A stretch of DNA of 64,000 nt from Congeria kusceri (taxonomy: Eukaryota > Mollusca > Bivalvia > Myida > Dreissenidae). Numbering within the stretch: the first letter of the stretch is position 1; each line of letters begins with the position of its first letter. A program made the translations under genes and the position numbers. The notes below the pieces were generated by a model, which was not told the origin of the DNA, did not search any database, and saw only the letters and a list, made by a program, of their open reading frames with translations. Location of the stretch: assembly GCA_027627225.1 (NCBI GenBank), contig JAPFQT010000037.1, forward strand, positions 992,001 through 1,056,000, given 5' to 3'. This document shows, piece by piece, positions 31,640-42,931 of the stretch.

Positions 31640-32800
31640 CCATCTGGTGGTGGTGATCATTTCTGCCAATATAACTGAAAATCCCAGCATGCATGACAAT
31701 ATGATGCTCTAGACAATTATTTGACCTTTGTCCTTAATTATTGACCTTGAAGTTTCAGCTGCAGACTTGGTTCTTAAACGCCACTTGCTATCTAATAATG
31801 TTTCTCACTTCTGCCAAGTAATTTGAAAACTCTCCCATGCCGGGCAAAATTATACTTTGGTCAAACTCAATTGCTTAAACTGTTATATTTGACCTTGTGT
31901 GACCTTGACCTTGGACCAAAGGACCTACTTGTTGCACGCCACATGCTGTCTCATTATGCTTATCAGTTCTGTCAAGTAATTTGAAAATTCTTCCATGCTG
32001 AACAAAATTATGCTCCGACAGAGTCCATGGTATTAAATCTTATATTTGACCTTGACCTTTTCATGTGACCATGACCTCGGCCTACTTGTTGCATGTGACA
32101 CACTGTCTTATAATGGTCATCAAAGTTATTTGAAAATCCTTCAATGCTGGACAAAGTGATTGCCTGGACAAGAATCTTTACATATATACATTAACTTGAT
32201 CTTTGAATTTTAAGTGTGACCTTGTCCTTGGACCAAGGCATCCGATTCTTACACGCCACACACCGGTGCATAATACTTATCACTAATGTCAAGTTATTTG
32301 AAAATCCTTTCCTGCTGGACAACATTATGCTCCGGACAGGGTATATGGCTTAAATTCTTGTATTTGACCCTTGACCTTAAAGAGTGATCGTGACTTTTGA
32401 CCAAGGGACCTGGTTTTTGCACGCGACAAACCATCTCGATGCTTAGCACTTCAGCCAAGTTATTTGAAAACCCTTCTCTGCTGGACAAAATTATGCGCCG
32501 GACAGTATCTATGGCATAGATTCTTATATTTGACCTATGACCTTTAAGTGAGACTTGACCTTTGTCCTAGGAACTGGTACTTGTGCACGATACACACCGT
32601 CGCACCATGCTTAAAACTTGGCCTAACTAATTTTTAATTCCTTCCATGCTGGGCAAAATTATGTTCCGGACAGGGTCTGTGGGTTATAACTCTCATATTT
32701 TACCTTTGACCTTTAAGTGTGACCTTGAACTTGGACATAGGGACCTGGTTTTTGCGAGTGACACACAGTCGTATTATGCTTAGCAATGATAATTATGTTA
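31640..32800 (+). repeat. Tandem repeat, about 155-bp units x7 (TTGACCTTTGACC type)
   Basis: Each unit holds TTGCACGCCACACACCGTC-like text, AAGTAATTTGAAAATCCTTC, CATGCTGGACAAAATTATGC, TCCGGACAGGGTC and TATATTTGACCTTTGACC. No HINE-type terminus was found at either edge. A related fragment lies at 54690-55090. Confidence 0.8.
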
Positions 32801-33213
32801 CATAAATATTCATTTAACCATCTTAAAGGCACTTTACATTATACCGTTACAATATATTGTGGTACTATAAGAGTCTGTATTATCAGACTAGATCAAAGCT
32901 TTCATTCAAGCAAGGCATAAGCTTTCTTTATGAGTAATAATACACACATCATGTCGGCAGACAGTAACAAATAATAACTGCAACAACAAAGAAATGTCCT
33001 AGAATAATCGGAACCGATACACAAGTATAGCTATTACAACTTGAAAATGAAGTTAGTTGGATTATTGGGCTATACCACTGAATTTAATTGATTTGTAATC
33101 CTTTGTACACCATCACAGTGTAAGGGTCAGCCTAAATCATATTTATGACAGAAGTTCTTCTATGCAATAAAGAAAGACCAGTACTCTCCATAAATTACTG
33201 AATTTGTCCACAA
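32801..33213. other. Nothing recognised
   Basis: AT-rich non-coding DNA between two repeat blocks. Confidence 0.4.
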
Positions 33214-33275
33214 ACAAGAGCTGTCAGAGGACAGCGCACTTGGCTATTTGAAGTGTTTCAGTTGGTACATGTTAA
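33214..33275 (-). repeat. Orphan HINE-like terminus
   Basis: ACAAACAAGAGCTGTC-AGA-GGACAGC hairpin then GCGCACTTGGCTATTTGAAG. It matches the left end of the 29218 element, but no tandem units follow. Confidence 0.55.
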
Positions 33276-34010
33276 ATTTTTCCACAACATAGTATGTAAA
33301 ACATATTTTTATAAACGTACAAAATATGAAGAATTTTATAGCCAAACTGAAGAAACTTCGACTAAATTATATGCAATTTGATACAAGTGAAGGACAATTC
33401 TGTAACATGACATGAAAATAATGAAATTTCCAATGCTCACACAATAAATCTTGGTTTGCCACTTATTTTCCAACAATTATTATTACAAAGCAAATACCTA
33501 ACAAATATGCAACCACTTATTATTATCTGCTTTTGTTATGAATTGTTCATTAGCAAAGCTAGTGGCCTTCGTAAGAATCGACCTAATAGCACCGACATGA
33601 AAGCACAATGGTAGCATTCAAGGTGTTGTCGATTTTGTATGTAATTATGATAACACTTAGATAAAACTCCCCCTCAGTAATAAGAATAATTGGACCATAA
33701 ATCATTCATCATCTGTTCAGACTTTCAAAGGTATCTGAATACACACAAAATATATGTATAACAGCATGTCATTATATATGCACTAAAAGCACTCAAGTGC
33801 CAACTAGGATTACAAAATAACCCAACTATTTTGACTACACTGAAAGGCTCTTATTTCCAAACAATATGTTGCTACTGATTTGTTTTAAGTAGGCTTTTGA
33901 CAGGTTTTGTTAAATTCTTTGCATGACAGAAATCAGCAACACGATACTATGCTGCAGTGACAAATGGCACATCATTACACTATGATTACACTTTCCAGTT
34001 CTTATTCAAA
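33276..34010. other. Nothing recognised
   Basis: AT-rich, no coding or repeat signal seen. Confidence 0.35.
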
Positions 34011-34863
34011 CAAGTGATGTTTGTAAAACATGTATGCCCCCCAACTTGCAGCCAAGTTGTGAATATGTGCGATTGTTAAGAATTTTTTTAATATGCAATC
34101 CCAAGCGAGGTCTCGATATACAGTATCTATGTATGGAGTTTCATTAAAATATATTGATGCGTTCTCAAGTTATTGAGCAGAAACCGTTTTTATACTTTCA
34201 GTAATGGTGACCTTGACCCCACCCACCCCATATGCAATCTTAAGCAAGGCTTCGATATAAGGTATATATATATATATGAAGTTTCATTAAAATATCTCGA
34301 TGCAATCTCAAGTTATGGAGCCAAGTTATGGAGCAGAAACCTTTTTTTTATTTTTAGTTATAGTGACCTTGACCCAACCCACCCCATATGCAATCCCAAG
34401 CGAGGTCTCAATATAAGGTATCTTTGTATGAAGTTTCATTAAAATATCTCTATGCCTCCTCAAGTTATTAAGTGGAAACCGTTTTTAAATTTTTAGTAAT
34501 GGTGACCATGACCCCACCCAACCTCTTATGCTATTCCAAGTGAGGTCTCAATATAAGGTATCGATGTATAAAGTTTCATTAAAATATCTAGATGATCACA
34601 AGTTATTGCGCGGAAACCGTTTTTCTAAATTTTAGCAACGGTGACCTTGACCTTTGACCTGTGACCTCAAAATGTATAGGCTTCTTCCTTTCCTCCCAAG
34701 TAACCAGCATACCAACTTTCATGATTGTAGGTAAAAGCGTTCTCTTGATATCGTACGGAAACAAAATGGTATACAACCGACTGACCATCCGAGCCACCGA
34801 CCAACCGACCGACAGACAGGTGCAAAGCAAGATACCCCCACTTCTTTAAAGAGGGGCATAATA
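34011..34863 (-). mobile_element. HINE-like element with ATGCCCC ends and TGACCTTGACCCC units
   Basis: Left end AACAAGTG, hairpin ATGTTT-GTA-AAACAT, then ATGCCCCCC. Right end GAGGGGCATAATAA. The ends match the 7541 family, but the interior is the 140-bp unit type of the intronic element (CACCCCATATGCAATCCCAA, TCGATATAAGGTATC, AAGTTTCATTAAAATATCTC). Terminal and internal modules are therefore shuffled between families. Confidence 0.75.
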
Positions 34864-34935
34864 ATAAACCCCAGTCCTGTGCCAAAGAGAGAATTGTACT
34901 GAGTACTGCTTTTCCTCCACAACTGAGACCACACC

Positions 34936-35748
34936 ACTAGAATTGTGAAATTAGGGATGGATATACCCCCACAATATGACTTTGTCACAAAACTTTGGCA
35001 TTCATTTGAAAGAAATGGAGAGAACGCTTATATTTGTGAATGGTCAACAGTGTATTTGGAAAATTTCCATAAAAGCCATAAATTTGTCAACATTTAGTGG
35101 TTTGTAACCAAAGTTGAACTTTATTTGTATTTTATGATGATACACCTATGTACCAAAAATAATTTAAATATGTGAAGCCTTTCATGAGTTATTGTCCATG
35201 TTTTGGGGGAATTTAAGTCCAAAAGAGGCCATAACTGTGTCAAAATTTAGTGGTTGTAACCAAAGTCGAACTTGACCTGTATTTTATGATGCTGCACATG
35301 TGTACCAATAATTATTTAAATATGTCAAGCCATTGTTGAGTTATCGTCAGGAAACTATGTTTTTAGGGAATTTAAGTCAAATAAAGGGCCATAACTGTCA
35401 AAATTTAGTGATTGTTAACCAAAATCGAACTTGGCCTGTATTCTATGATGTTACACCTGTGTATCAAAATTATTTGAATATGTCATGCCTTTCTTGAGTC
35501 ATCATCCAGAAACCATGTTTTTAGGGAATTTTAAGTCGAAATAGGGCCATAACTCTGTCAAAATTTAGTGGTTTGTAACCAACATCAAACTTGACCCGTA
35601 TTCTATGATGTTACACGTGTACCAAAAATTATTTGAGCCTTCCTTGAGTTATCATCCGGAAACGAAAAACCAACAGACCAGACCGATGGACAAGCTCACT
35701 CCTATATACCCCACTCCCCTAAAACTTCGTTTGTGGGGTATAATAATG
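34936..35748 (-). mobile_element. HINE-like element, family ATATACCCCC, copy 1
   Basis: Left end ACTAGAATTGTGAAATTAGG, then GATGGATATACCCCC. Right end TTTGTGGGGTATAATAATGG. About 158-bp units carry GGGCCATAACTCTGTCAAAA, TTTAGTGGTTTGTAACCAA, GACCTGTATTTTATGATG and ATTATTTGAATATGTCA. Second copy at 49482-50148. Confidence 0.75.
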
Positions 35749-35962
35749 GTTTTAACCAAATATCTGCATACTCAATAGACTGTCTACAGTATGGCTGAAA
35801 TGCTTTAAATGCAGTATGATATTTTTTCCATCTCAATACCCCTAAAGGACTACCAAATTATGGATACATATAAATAGCACATATATTTTTCAGGTCACGC
35901 CATGGTACCATGAGTCAGTCATGTACAGTTCATAGTTTCCAAAGATTCTTACATACTATAAA

Positions 35963-36357
35963 CTAGACTTGTGTCCGTAGGACACGGATGCCCCCCACAT
36001 TCCGCTGGTTGTCACAAAACTCCACTAATGTCGAAAAAAAATGCACCAAAATACCCAGGTGTACAAGTTTACATGCTGATGAACATGTTTATTAAGTTTT
36101 ATCACTAGCAGTTATACTTTTTAAGTAAAACGCGACGCAGGTCCAAACATGTATTTTTTTTGCTATAAAAGGGCCATAACTCCACTGACGTCAGAAAAAA
36201 TTCACCAAAATACTCAGGTTCACAAGTTCTTATGCTGATAAATAAGTATATAAAGTTTCATTGCTCTAGCAGTAACACTTTTTGAGTTACGCATGACACA
36301 AAAATCCGACGGACAAGGGCAATTCTATACACCACCACTATGAAAATTGGGGCATAA
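35963..36357 (-). mobile_element. HINE-like element, family ATGCCCC-II, copy 1
   Basis: Left end ACTAGACT, hairpin TGTCC-GTA-GGACA, then CGGATGCCCCCCACATTCCG. Right end ATTGGGGCATAAAAA. Two units with GGGCCATAACTCCACTGACG, AATACCCAGGTGCACAAGTT and GATAAATAAGT. Second copy at 50946-51380. Confidence 0.75.
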
Positions 36358-36718
36358 AAATACCACCTTATTGGTTGTACAAGTTATTATTATTGTTTAT
36401 CTTTAGTGGATCTTATAACATATGTGTCTAATTTTTTTATGTATTCTATATGATTATATAAGAAAAATTGTGTTTTTTTTTATAGTTTTCTTTAGTTTTT
36501 ACAATTACACCATCTGAAGTGCAGTCCCTTTAAAAATTCGTCCTAAAATGTTGTAATTGCGAGACATTTTGGAATGGCCTAACAAAGTTAGATTATTAAT
36601 ATGCTTTAAACCCAGCACCCTTTATCAATATGTCCAATACAGATTTTGAGGTCGTACCTGCATTGAATTGAATGACTTCTAGTATTAGAACCATTACAAC
36701 AATTTCAATCAAGGCTTT
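36358..36718. other. Nothing recognised
   Basis: AT-rich. GCAGTCCCTTTAAAAAT at 36523 could be a stray terminus of the GAGGGRCTGT MITE. Confidence 0.35.
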
Positions 36719-37030
36719 TATTGATTTCAACATGAATGGTTTAGGTCTCGAGTGTCTCGTGAAGAACCAACGCATATAAAGGCATTTCAACATGAATGGT
36801 TTAGGTCTCGAGTGTCTCGTGAAGAACCAACGCATATAAAGGCATTTCAACATGAATGGTTTAGGTCTTGAGTGTCTGGTGAAGAACCAATGCATATAAA
36901 GGCATTTCAACATGAATGGTTTAGGTCTCGAGTGTCTCGTGAAGAACAACACATATAAAGGCATTTCAACATGAATGGTTTAGGTCTGGAGTGTCTCGTG
37001 AAGAACCAACGCATATAAAGGCATTTCAAT
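36719..37030 (+). repeat. 60-bp tandem repeat x5
   Basis: Units begin at about 36719 and repeat every 60 bp (one of 59) with TTTCAACATGAATGGTTTAG, GTCTCGAGTGTCTCGTGAAG and AACGCATATAAAGGCA. They are nearly identical. Because 60 is divisible by 3, a minus-strand frame (36596-36964) stays open as four copies of a 20-residue repeat; I do not accept it as a gene. A single-copy relative lies at 45553-45600. Confidence 0.95.
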
Positions 37031-37054
37031 AGGTCGTATTTACGAAAGAACAGA

Positions 37055-37634
37055 ATGATAAGAATGGTCCATTATATTGATCAGTAGTGCAAATTGCCCT
37101 TCTGAGTGGGTTTAACTGCTGGGGTATCTCCTTAAATATGATAAGAATGGTACATTATATTGATCAGTAGTGCAAATTGCCATTCTGAGTGGGTTTAACT
37201 GCTGGGGTATCTCCTTAAATATGATAAGAATGGTCCATTATATTGATCAGTAGTGCAAATTGCCATTCTGAGTGGGTTTAACTGCTGAGGTATCTCCTTA
37301 AATATGATAAGAATGGTCCATTATATTGATCAGTAGTGCAAATTGCCATTCTGAGTGGGTTTAACTGCTGGGGTATCTCCTTAAATATGATAAGAATGGT
37401 CCATTATATTGATCAGTAGTGCAAATTGCCATTCTGAGTGGATTTAACTGCTGGGGTATCTCTTTAAATATGATAAGAATGGACATTATATTGATCAGTA
37501 GTGCAAATTGCCATTCTGAGTGGGTTTAACTGCTGGGGTATCTCCTTAAATATGATAAGAATGGTCCATTATATTGATCAGTAGTGCAAATTGCCATTCT
37601 GAGTGGGTTTAACTGCTGGGGTATCTTCTTAAAT
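37055..37634 (+). repeat. 83-bp tandem repeat x7
   Basis: Units start ATGATAAGAATGGTCCATTA at 37055, 37138, 37221, 37304, 37387, 37470 and 37552 (one unit 82 bp). They contain TTGATCAGTAGTGCAAATTG and GGGTTTAACTGCTGGGGTAT. Units differ at only a few bases. Single-copy trace (GGTTTATTTTGTTGATCAGG) at about 45680. Confidence 0.95.
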
Positions 37635-39228
37635 ACCCTATTAAAACTATTTTAACTTCAGGTGTACTTAAAAAAAAACAAAAAACGAAGGGTTTGGTTA
37701 TTTGATCAGGACTATTTTACGCAAAGGAATTCATTGAGAAAGGCAATCTCATTTTTTTGAACTATTCAAAATTTGTAGTGTCTATTGATCAATTTACAAA
37801 TATCATAATTGGGCCACAGGACGTTATAAGGCATATTATTTCCACTAAACTTTTTCGCATTTTCTATCAACTGAGCGGATCTAAGTAGCACTGGTGATAT
37901 GCTTAAGAGAAATATGTTAATAGATGTGTGATTGTGCTTTTGTACATGTACAATTGCTTTCACATTCCAATATAAAGCCGTAAAGTCAGTCACATGATAT
38001 GATATGCTTTGCAACTAAATTTCTTCTCTTGTAGTTGTACTTTGAAGTGTTTTATTTTATTTTACCTTCTGCAGGTTTTGATATCTATAACTGAACCACC
38101 AAGTATAATCATTTTCAACAAATAATGCACATTCAATGCAATAGAAGAGTAAAATACACGAATGGCAAACACAATTTAGACTGATGGAGGTAATCACAAT
38201 CCAGTACAAACACTTTACTCTCATATTAATTATGAAATTTACTTTCACATTTAATACCTATAAATACTAAAAAATTAAGTCTTTATGTTCTCTTGAGATC
38301 CAGAAAAAGATGCATATATTGCAAACATGTTTGCAGTAGATGCAGCAAACATGGAGGGATCTTCTATTTTAAAGCATGCGGTACACGAAGAACAATTATA
38401 AATGGATCTAGAAGAATTCTCAAATATACAAAAATGCGTATGAGAGAGCGAATTCCTGCTTATGCTTTATATTTTTACCGAATTAAAACTTTGACAGACT
38501 GTGTAGAACCACAATTATTTCGCAGATGCTCACTCATGGATCAAGTCAGAGCATTATGAGAATTCTAGTCGAATTGTGATTATACTAAAAGTCACGAGAC
38601 CGCCGTGATGACTCGTTTTTCCTTATATATGCATCTTTCTTAAAAAAATATGGAACATCGTTCTATAATTTCAGTATTGCTGCATAACTGGACTCATAAT
38701 CATAATAAAGGATTACTGTATTAAAACATAATAACTATAATAACACACTGAATTCAAATATTTATTCAAAAATTATTATTTTACAAACATTATACATATT
38801 GTAATCTTGCTTGTGTTAGATTTTGCCTAAATTAAGCAATGCCCTATCAGATAAATTTGTAGCACAGTGTTTCTCAACTTCCATGCTGTATTATGCGAAA
38901 CACAGGATGGTGGCTGTCACTCGCAGAGGTGTCAAACACCCCCTTGTCAGTGATTCGTATAATCGTATCTTTTTCACACATATTTAATTGTCATCTGACC
39001 ATGATAATTGTTTGTATAATTGCATTTCGGGAATAAACGCGATTAAAAGATATTTTTTCACATTGAATAAAGATGGCAAAACGACAGGACTGCAGCTGTT
39101 GTTCGTAGTACGTCATCATTTCATATAATCGCAATTTGCATAATCGTGATTTCACTGTACATGTATACACAAATAACTATCCATTGTAACCACAATAAAT
39201 TGTTGATATTTTAAAAACTGTAAAAAAA

Positions 39229-39742
39229 AACAAGATTCTGTGTTTGATAAAAACACATGCCTCCGGTTAGTGCTGGCTAGCCCATTTCTTAGACCAAATT
39301 AGGTCAAGGTCAAAGTGAGGTTGGGTGATATGGGTGGATTGGGAACGGTCATAAGTAACAACTGTTTAAATATCCAAGTGTTGTAGTAAGCGGTGTTGGT
39401 GCTAGACGAAACGGTAAAATCTAGTTAACCAAGAAATGGCACTTTCGAATTATTATAAGTCCAAGTGCTAGACGAAACGGTAAAATCGAGTTAACCAAGA
39501 AATGGCACTTTTGAATTATTATAAGTCCAAATTAGGTCAACGTCAAGGTTAAAGTGAGGTTGAGTGATATGGGTGGGTAGGGAATGGTCATAACCAACAA
39601 CTGTGTAAGTATCCAAGTGTTGTAGTAATCGAGTTGGTGCTAGACCAAACAGTAAAATCTACTTAACCTTTCACGGACGGAAGGAGGGACAGTACGATCA
39701 CTATATGCCTCCTTCATCAAGATACAGAGGGCATAAAAAACT
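39229..39742 (-). mobile_element. HINE-like element, family ATGCCTCC, in M1
   Basis: Left end AACAAGATTC, hairpin TGTGTTT-GAT-AAAAACACA, then TGCCTCC. Right end AGAGGGCATAAAAA. The interior has a 65-bp direct duplication (GTGCTAGACGAAACGGTAAA, GAAATGGCACTTTyGAATTA) and paired AAGTGAGGTTGrGTGATATG blocks. Confidence 0.65.
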
Positions 39743-40228
39743 CTCACCTTATTCTTTTATATTTAAACAAAACAATACACCCATGTAGGAAACACATTGT
39801 TTCTACAGAGCACATCTTATACAACATATACAACAGATTCTCACGAAATGCGCAGTCCCCCATTTAAATGCATTATACAAAAATGTTTGTTCGATGCAAA
39901 CAAATGCGGAATTTTCAAATTATTAGTATCAACCCATAAGCATAATAACCAACACTAATTACCCTTCTGTGCCAAAAGAAAACTTTCCACCTGATCTGTA
40001 AACATCTAAAATACCTGTAATGTTCAACAAAATTTGTTTTGAAGGCGTAAATGGGAGCTATGCTCGCTGTATTTCCAAACTTACTCATTTGGGTTAGTAC
40101 ACAACATAGTAGAACTTATGGATACAGATTCATGCAGGACATTTCTTTAGAATGCTAAAATCAGCTATTTGTTTCGATAAGACTTAGGAAAATGTGTTAT
40201 ATTATGTCAATTTCTCTTGTTTTGGTTA

Positions 40229-40519
40229 TAGGGACTTGCTCACGGATTTTCCTATTTTTAAAATATGCCATTAAACATCTAAACTGGATATACTAAAGCA
40301 CCTGAACGTAACAGCTCAAGTATTATAACAAGTAAAGCATAATCAAACAAATATAAAGTACCACCACAGGATATCGAACCAAAAACCTCCAAATCACAAG
40401 TCAGTGCATATTTACTTAATGTCAGCGATTCATGCGTTCTTTTTAACAATTTTCTTTTAAGTTTTGGAATCTGTGACAAAAATTGCTACTTTGACATCTT
40501 GTCACAAAGTCCCTTTTAG
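40229..40519. mobile_element. Uninterrupted TIR element with tRNA-like core
   Basis: Left TAGGGACTTGCTCACGGATT, right CTTGTCACAAAGTCCCTTTT (inverted). On the minus strand, TTTTTGGTTCGATATCCTG (B-box-like) is preceded by a degenerate tRNA-like region. This is the empty-site counterpart of the split element at 11818-16895, since its middle reads TATTATAACAAGTAAAGC through to TATCGAACC without interruption. Confidence 0.65.
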
Positions 40520-42049
40520 TTTTCAATGACAAGTACCAGTAAATCTGTAACTGGGTAAACTTAACAATTATTTATATTTTCTTAATGTTTTCGTCTATTC
40601 CACAAGGTCAGCCACAAGAAAAGATTTTATGGACAAATGGGAGAAATAAACACAACATTAATACTCACATTTGAAATATCGACTCTATATGCCATTCTTA
40701 ATGGGAGACTGTTAATACGTTGGCGAGAACTTTTTCATAATATTGGAGGCCTGTCATCTGTCCACAGAACCATATTTAAAGTGGAATAATTTGAGCAAAT
40801 TTACATCCCTACAATACACAGATTTCTGTGTAATTTGGCTGGATTCTTCCAAGTAGTTTATGATTGAGATATTTAAAGTGTTAGCAGACGCCAAAATATC
40901 ATCAAATACGCTTTCTGGCCTGTGACCCGTACAGATAAAATAATTAATCAACTTGCAAATGGCAATATGCACACAGCTTGGCACAAAGTTTTTAAACACA
41001 TCTGGTGGGAGAGCAGGTGGCCACAAGTCACTAAATAATGGTTGGACTGGAACAATCCAATGATATGCGCATCAAGGCTCCGCATGGTGAACATTTGTGG
41101 CAAGTTATCTGAAGATATATGAAGACTTTTAATTCATTAAAATAAGACCTTGCGAGGAACAAGCACAGATAAGTAAATTGCTCAACTCACTCAAACTGAT
41201 TCAACTGAATTCACCAATAATATGCACAATTAGGCTTGGTACTGACCTTGATACAACCAAGCTACCAATATACAACACACAATATCAAAATGTGGATTTG
41301 CTAGACAATTCTGTAACAATGAACATCTTTGCCCAGTTTTTCAGCGGTTAAAGAAAGTTGTTAAAAAACTAAATATTGATAACAAGCAACAGATGACAAA
41401 CAACTGACGATGGACAATGACTGACCAAAATATATCACACTTGATTGCGATCATACTACATTAGGTTGGCAAGCCACTAAGGCAGTGACTGTAGTTGATA
41501 TCAATGTCATCATAACTTGGTAAGACCTTGGGTTGAATTCTCAACTTGACAACTATCACAACCACAGTGACTTCCATCTAAGTAAGAAGAATGCGAACAG
41601 CTTTAAAAATGTCGTCTGCAAAAAATTCATGTGATTATGTTAGGTCGAGTGGATTGGAGGAATTTTATGCATCCACCATTTATATTTACGGATATCAGCC
41701 ATGAACCTACAAATTATACCAGTTATAACCGAGGATTTTGTGGACGGATTTTGCGAATGCAAACAACGATTCAACTGTTGACGCGGATTTTTTTCACAAT
41801 GTGGATACAGACATATGGGAAAGCAACAATCACACTGGTGACTGTGTATGTAATCTGGGGCCAGTTTACACAAACATTTGAAGTTAAACTACATTAAAGT
41901 ACATATAAATTAGTCTATAACAGGTATGTAAACAATACAAATGATAATTAATGAACTCTTAGCACCAAGTCATGTGCATGAAAACTTCCTTGTAACAGTG
42001 TCATATACATGTATATCAATAATGCACAATGGCATACAAATGTTAGGAA

Positions 42050-42112
42050 CAAGAGGCACACAAGTGCTTGTATCGCTCCACTGGCTTATCAAGATCGGAG
42101 CGTCAAAAGCGG
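42050..42112 (-). repeat. Orphan HINE-like terminus
   Basis: AACAAGA, hairpin GGCACAC-AAGTGC, then TTGTATCGCTCCACTGGCTT. It matches the left terminus at 23640. No tandem units follow. Confidence 0.55.
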
Positions 42113-42931
42113 AAAATTATTAATAAAAGCCAAACATAAAATTTAGTTCTGGAATACAGACCCAGCCTGTACATGTTTCCTAGTTTCAGCATTCTCATAG
42201 TACAAGCAAGCTGTAATCTGAAGTGGGATGCATGGGAGGAAACTAAACCATCCTCAATCAAATGGTTCCTGATGGTGAGTTCTAATTACTTTTCAAACAT
42301 CCAGGAGCAACTAATATCTGCTTTTCCAAGCAGTAAAATTGCTTTTCCAAGCAGTACGACTTAAGTATTACCAAATCATTTTTCAAATAATTGAAGGCTG
42401 ATTGATCAAATTAAATTCATGAAATTGCATTACCAAATATATTTACATTAATTGATTGTTGGAAACACCCAAATTAAGTAAAACAACCATTACTGGCCCC
42501 GTTACGCATGATGTGTCTTAACAGATGCATATGGAAGGAGTATTATTATATATTTTATGTTTCGAACACAAACTTGACATTGCCCAGTCGAACTGAGTAT
42601 TGTATTGAACTATACGCTGTAAGAAAATGTAGTATTTCTGCTTTTGACAACACTTTTGATGCGTATTAAAACAAAATATCATGCCATTCATGTTTGCTGA
42701 TCCTTAATTTCACTGGTCGCAGAGTCAAAATTGAAATTTCTATGGCGTCTAGCTGACAGTGCTCCAGACAAGCTTTTGAACTGGGGGTAAATTTATGTGT
42801 ACTTCTGAAAATTTGGATGCAATTGTACACTCTCTCCAGAATTTTGGGGGTAAATGTGCAATGTTTAGGATAATTGGTGATAAATTTACATCCAACGATC
42901 TTTAGACTATGTGGAACAAGAAATATCTTTA
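42113..42931. other. Nothing recognised
   Basis: Non-coding. Contains a small direct repeat (TTTTCCAAGCAGTA x2 at about 42319-42355). No repeat terminus seen. Confidence 0.35.

Larger units (their letters stand above)
37650..41600. repeat. Segmental repeat, module copy M1
   Basis: Landmarks, in order: CAAAGGAATTCATTGAGAAA (37721), a 230-bp block at 37780-38010 with ATTATTTCCACTAAAC, a GACAGACTGTGTAGAACC block (38501), CACATCTGGTGGGAGAGCAG with GGCCACAAGTCACTAAATAA (about 40998-41035), AACAAGCACAGATAAGTAAA (about 41158), a decayed HINE right end (41370-41450), and the exon-like segment with a lost donor (41516). The same order occurs in M2-M5. The small open frames at 37766-38014, 38293-38559 and 40754-41026 are not conserved between copies. 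Confidence 0.65.

Noticed and set aside
34603..34988. Several overlapping minus frames with LSVGWSV-type text
   Set aside because: They arise from the CCGACCGACAGACAG tail of HINE-like elements and recur at each copy (for example 46420, 54166, 55695).
36596..36964. 122-codon minus-strand frame with four 20-residue repeats
   Set aside because: Created by the 60-bp tandem array, whose unit length is a multiple of three. The single-copy relative at 45553 is not open.
36719..37634. CRISPR-like array
   Set aside because: Units are direct tandem copies without unique spacers, and the DNA is animal nuclear.
37766..38014. 82-codon minus frame and its relatives at 57878-58069
   Set aside because: Homologous DNA in the other modules (47270, 52740) has stops and frame changes, so the frame is not conserved. 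It may be an old pseudogene.
38293..38559. Frame with CIYCKHVCSRCSKHGG, suggestive of a zinc-binding transposase tail
   Set aside because: The Cys pattern fits no family I can name, and the 3' half is module DNA that is not open in other copies.
40754..41026. 90-codon minus frame with protein-like composition
   Set aside because: Module copies at 48700-49020 and 60300-60450 do not keep the frame. Left as decayed or non-coding DNA.
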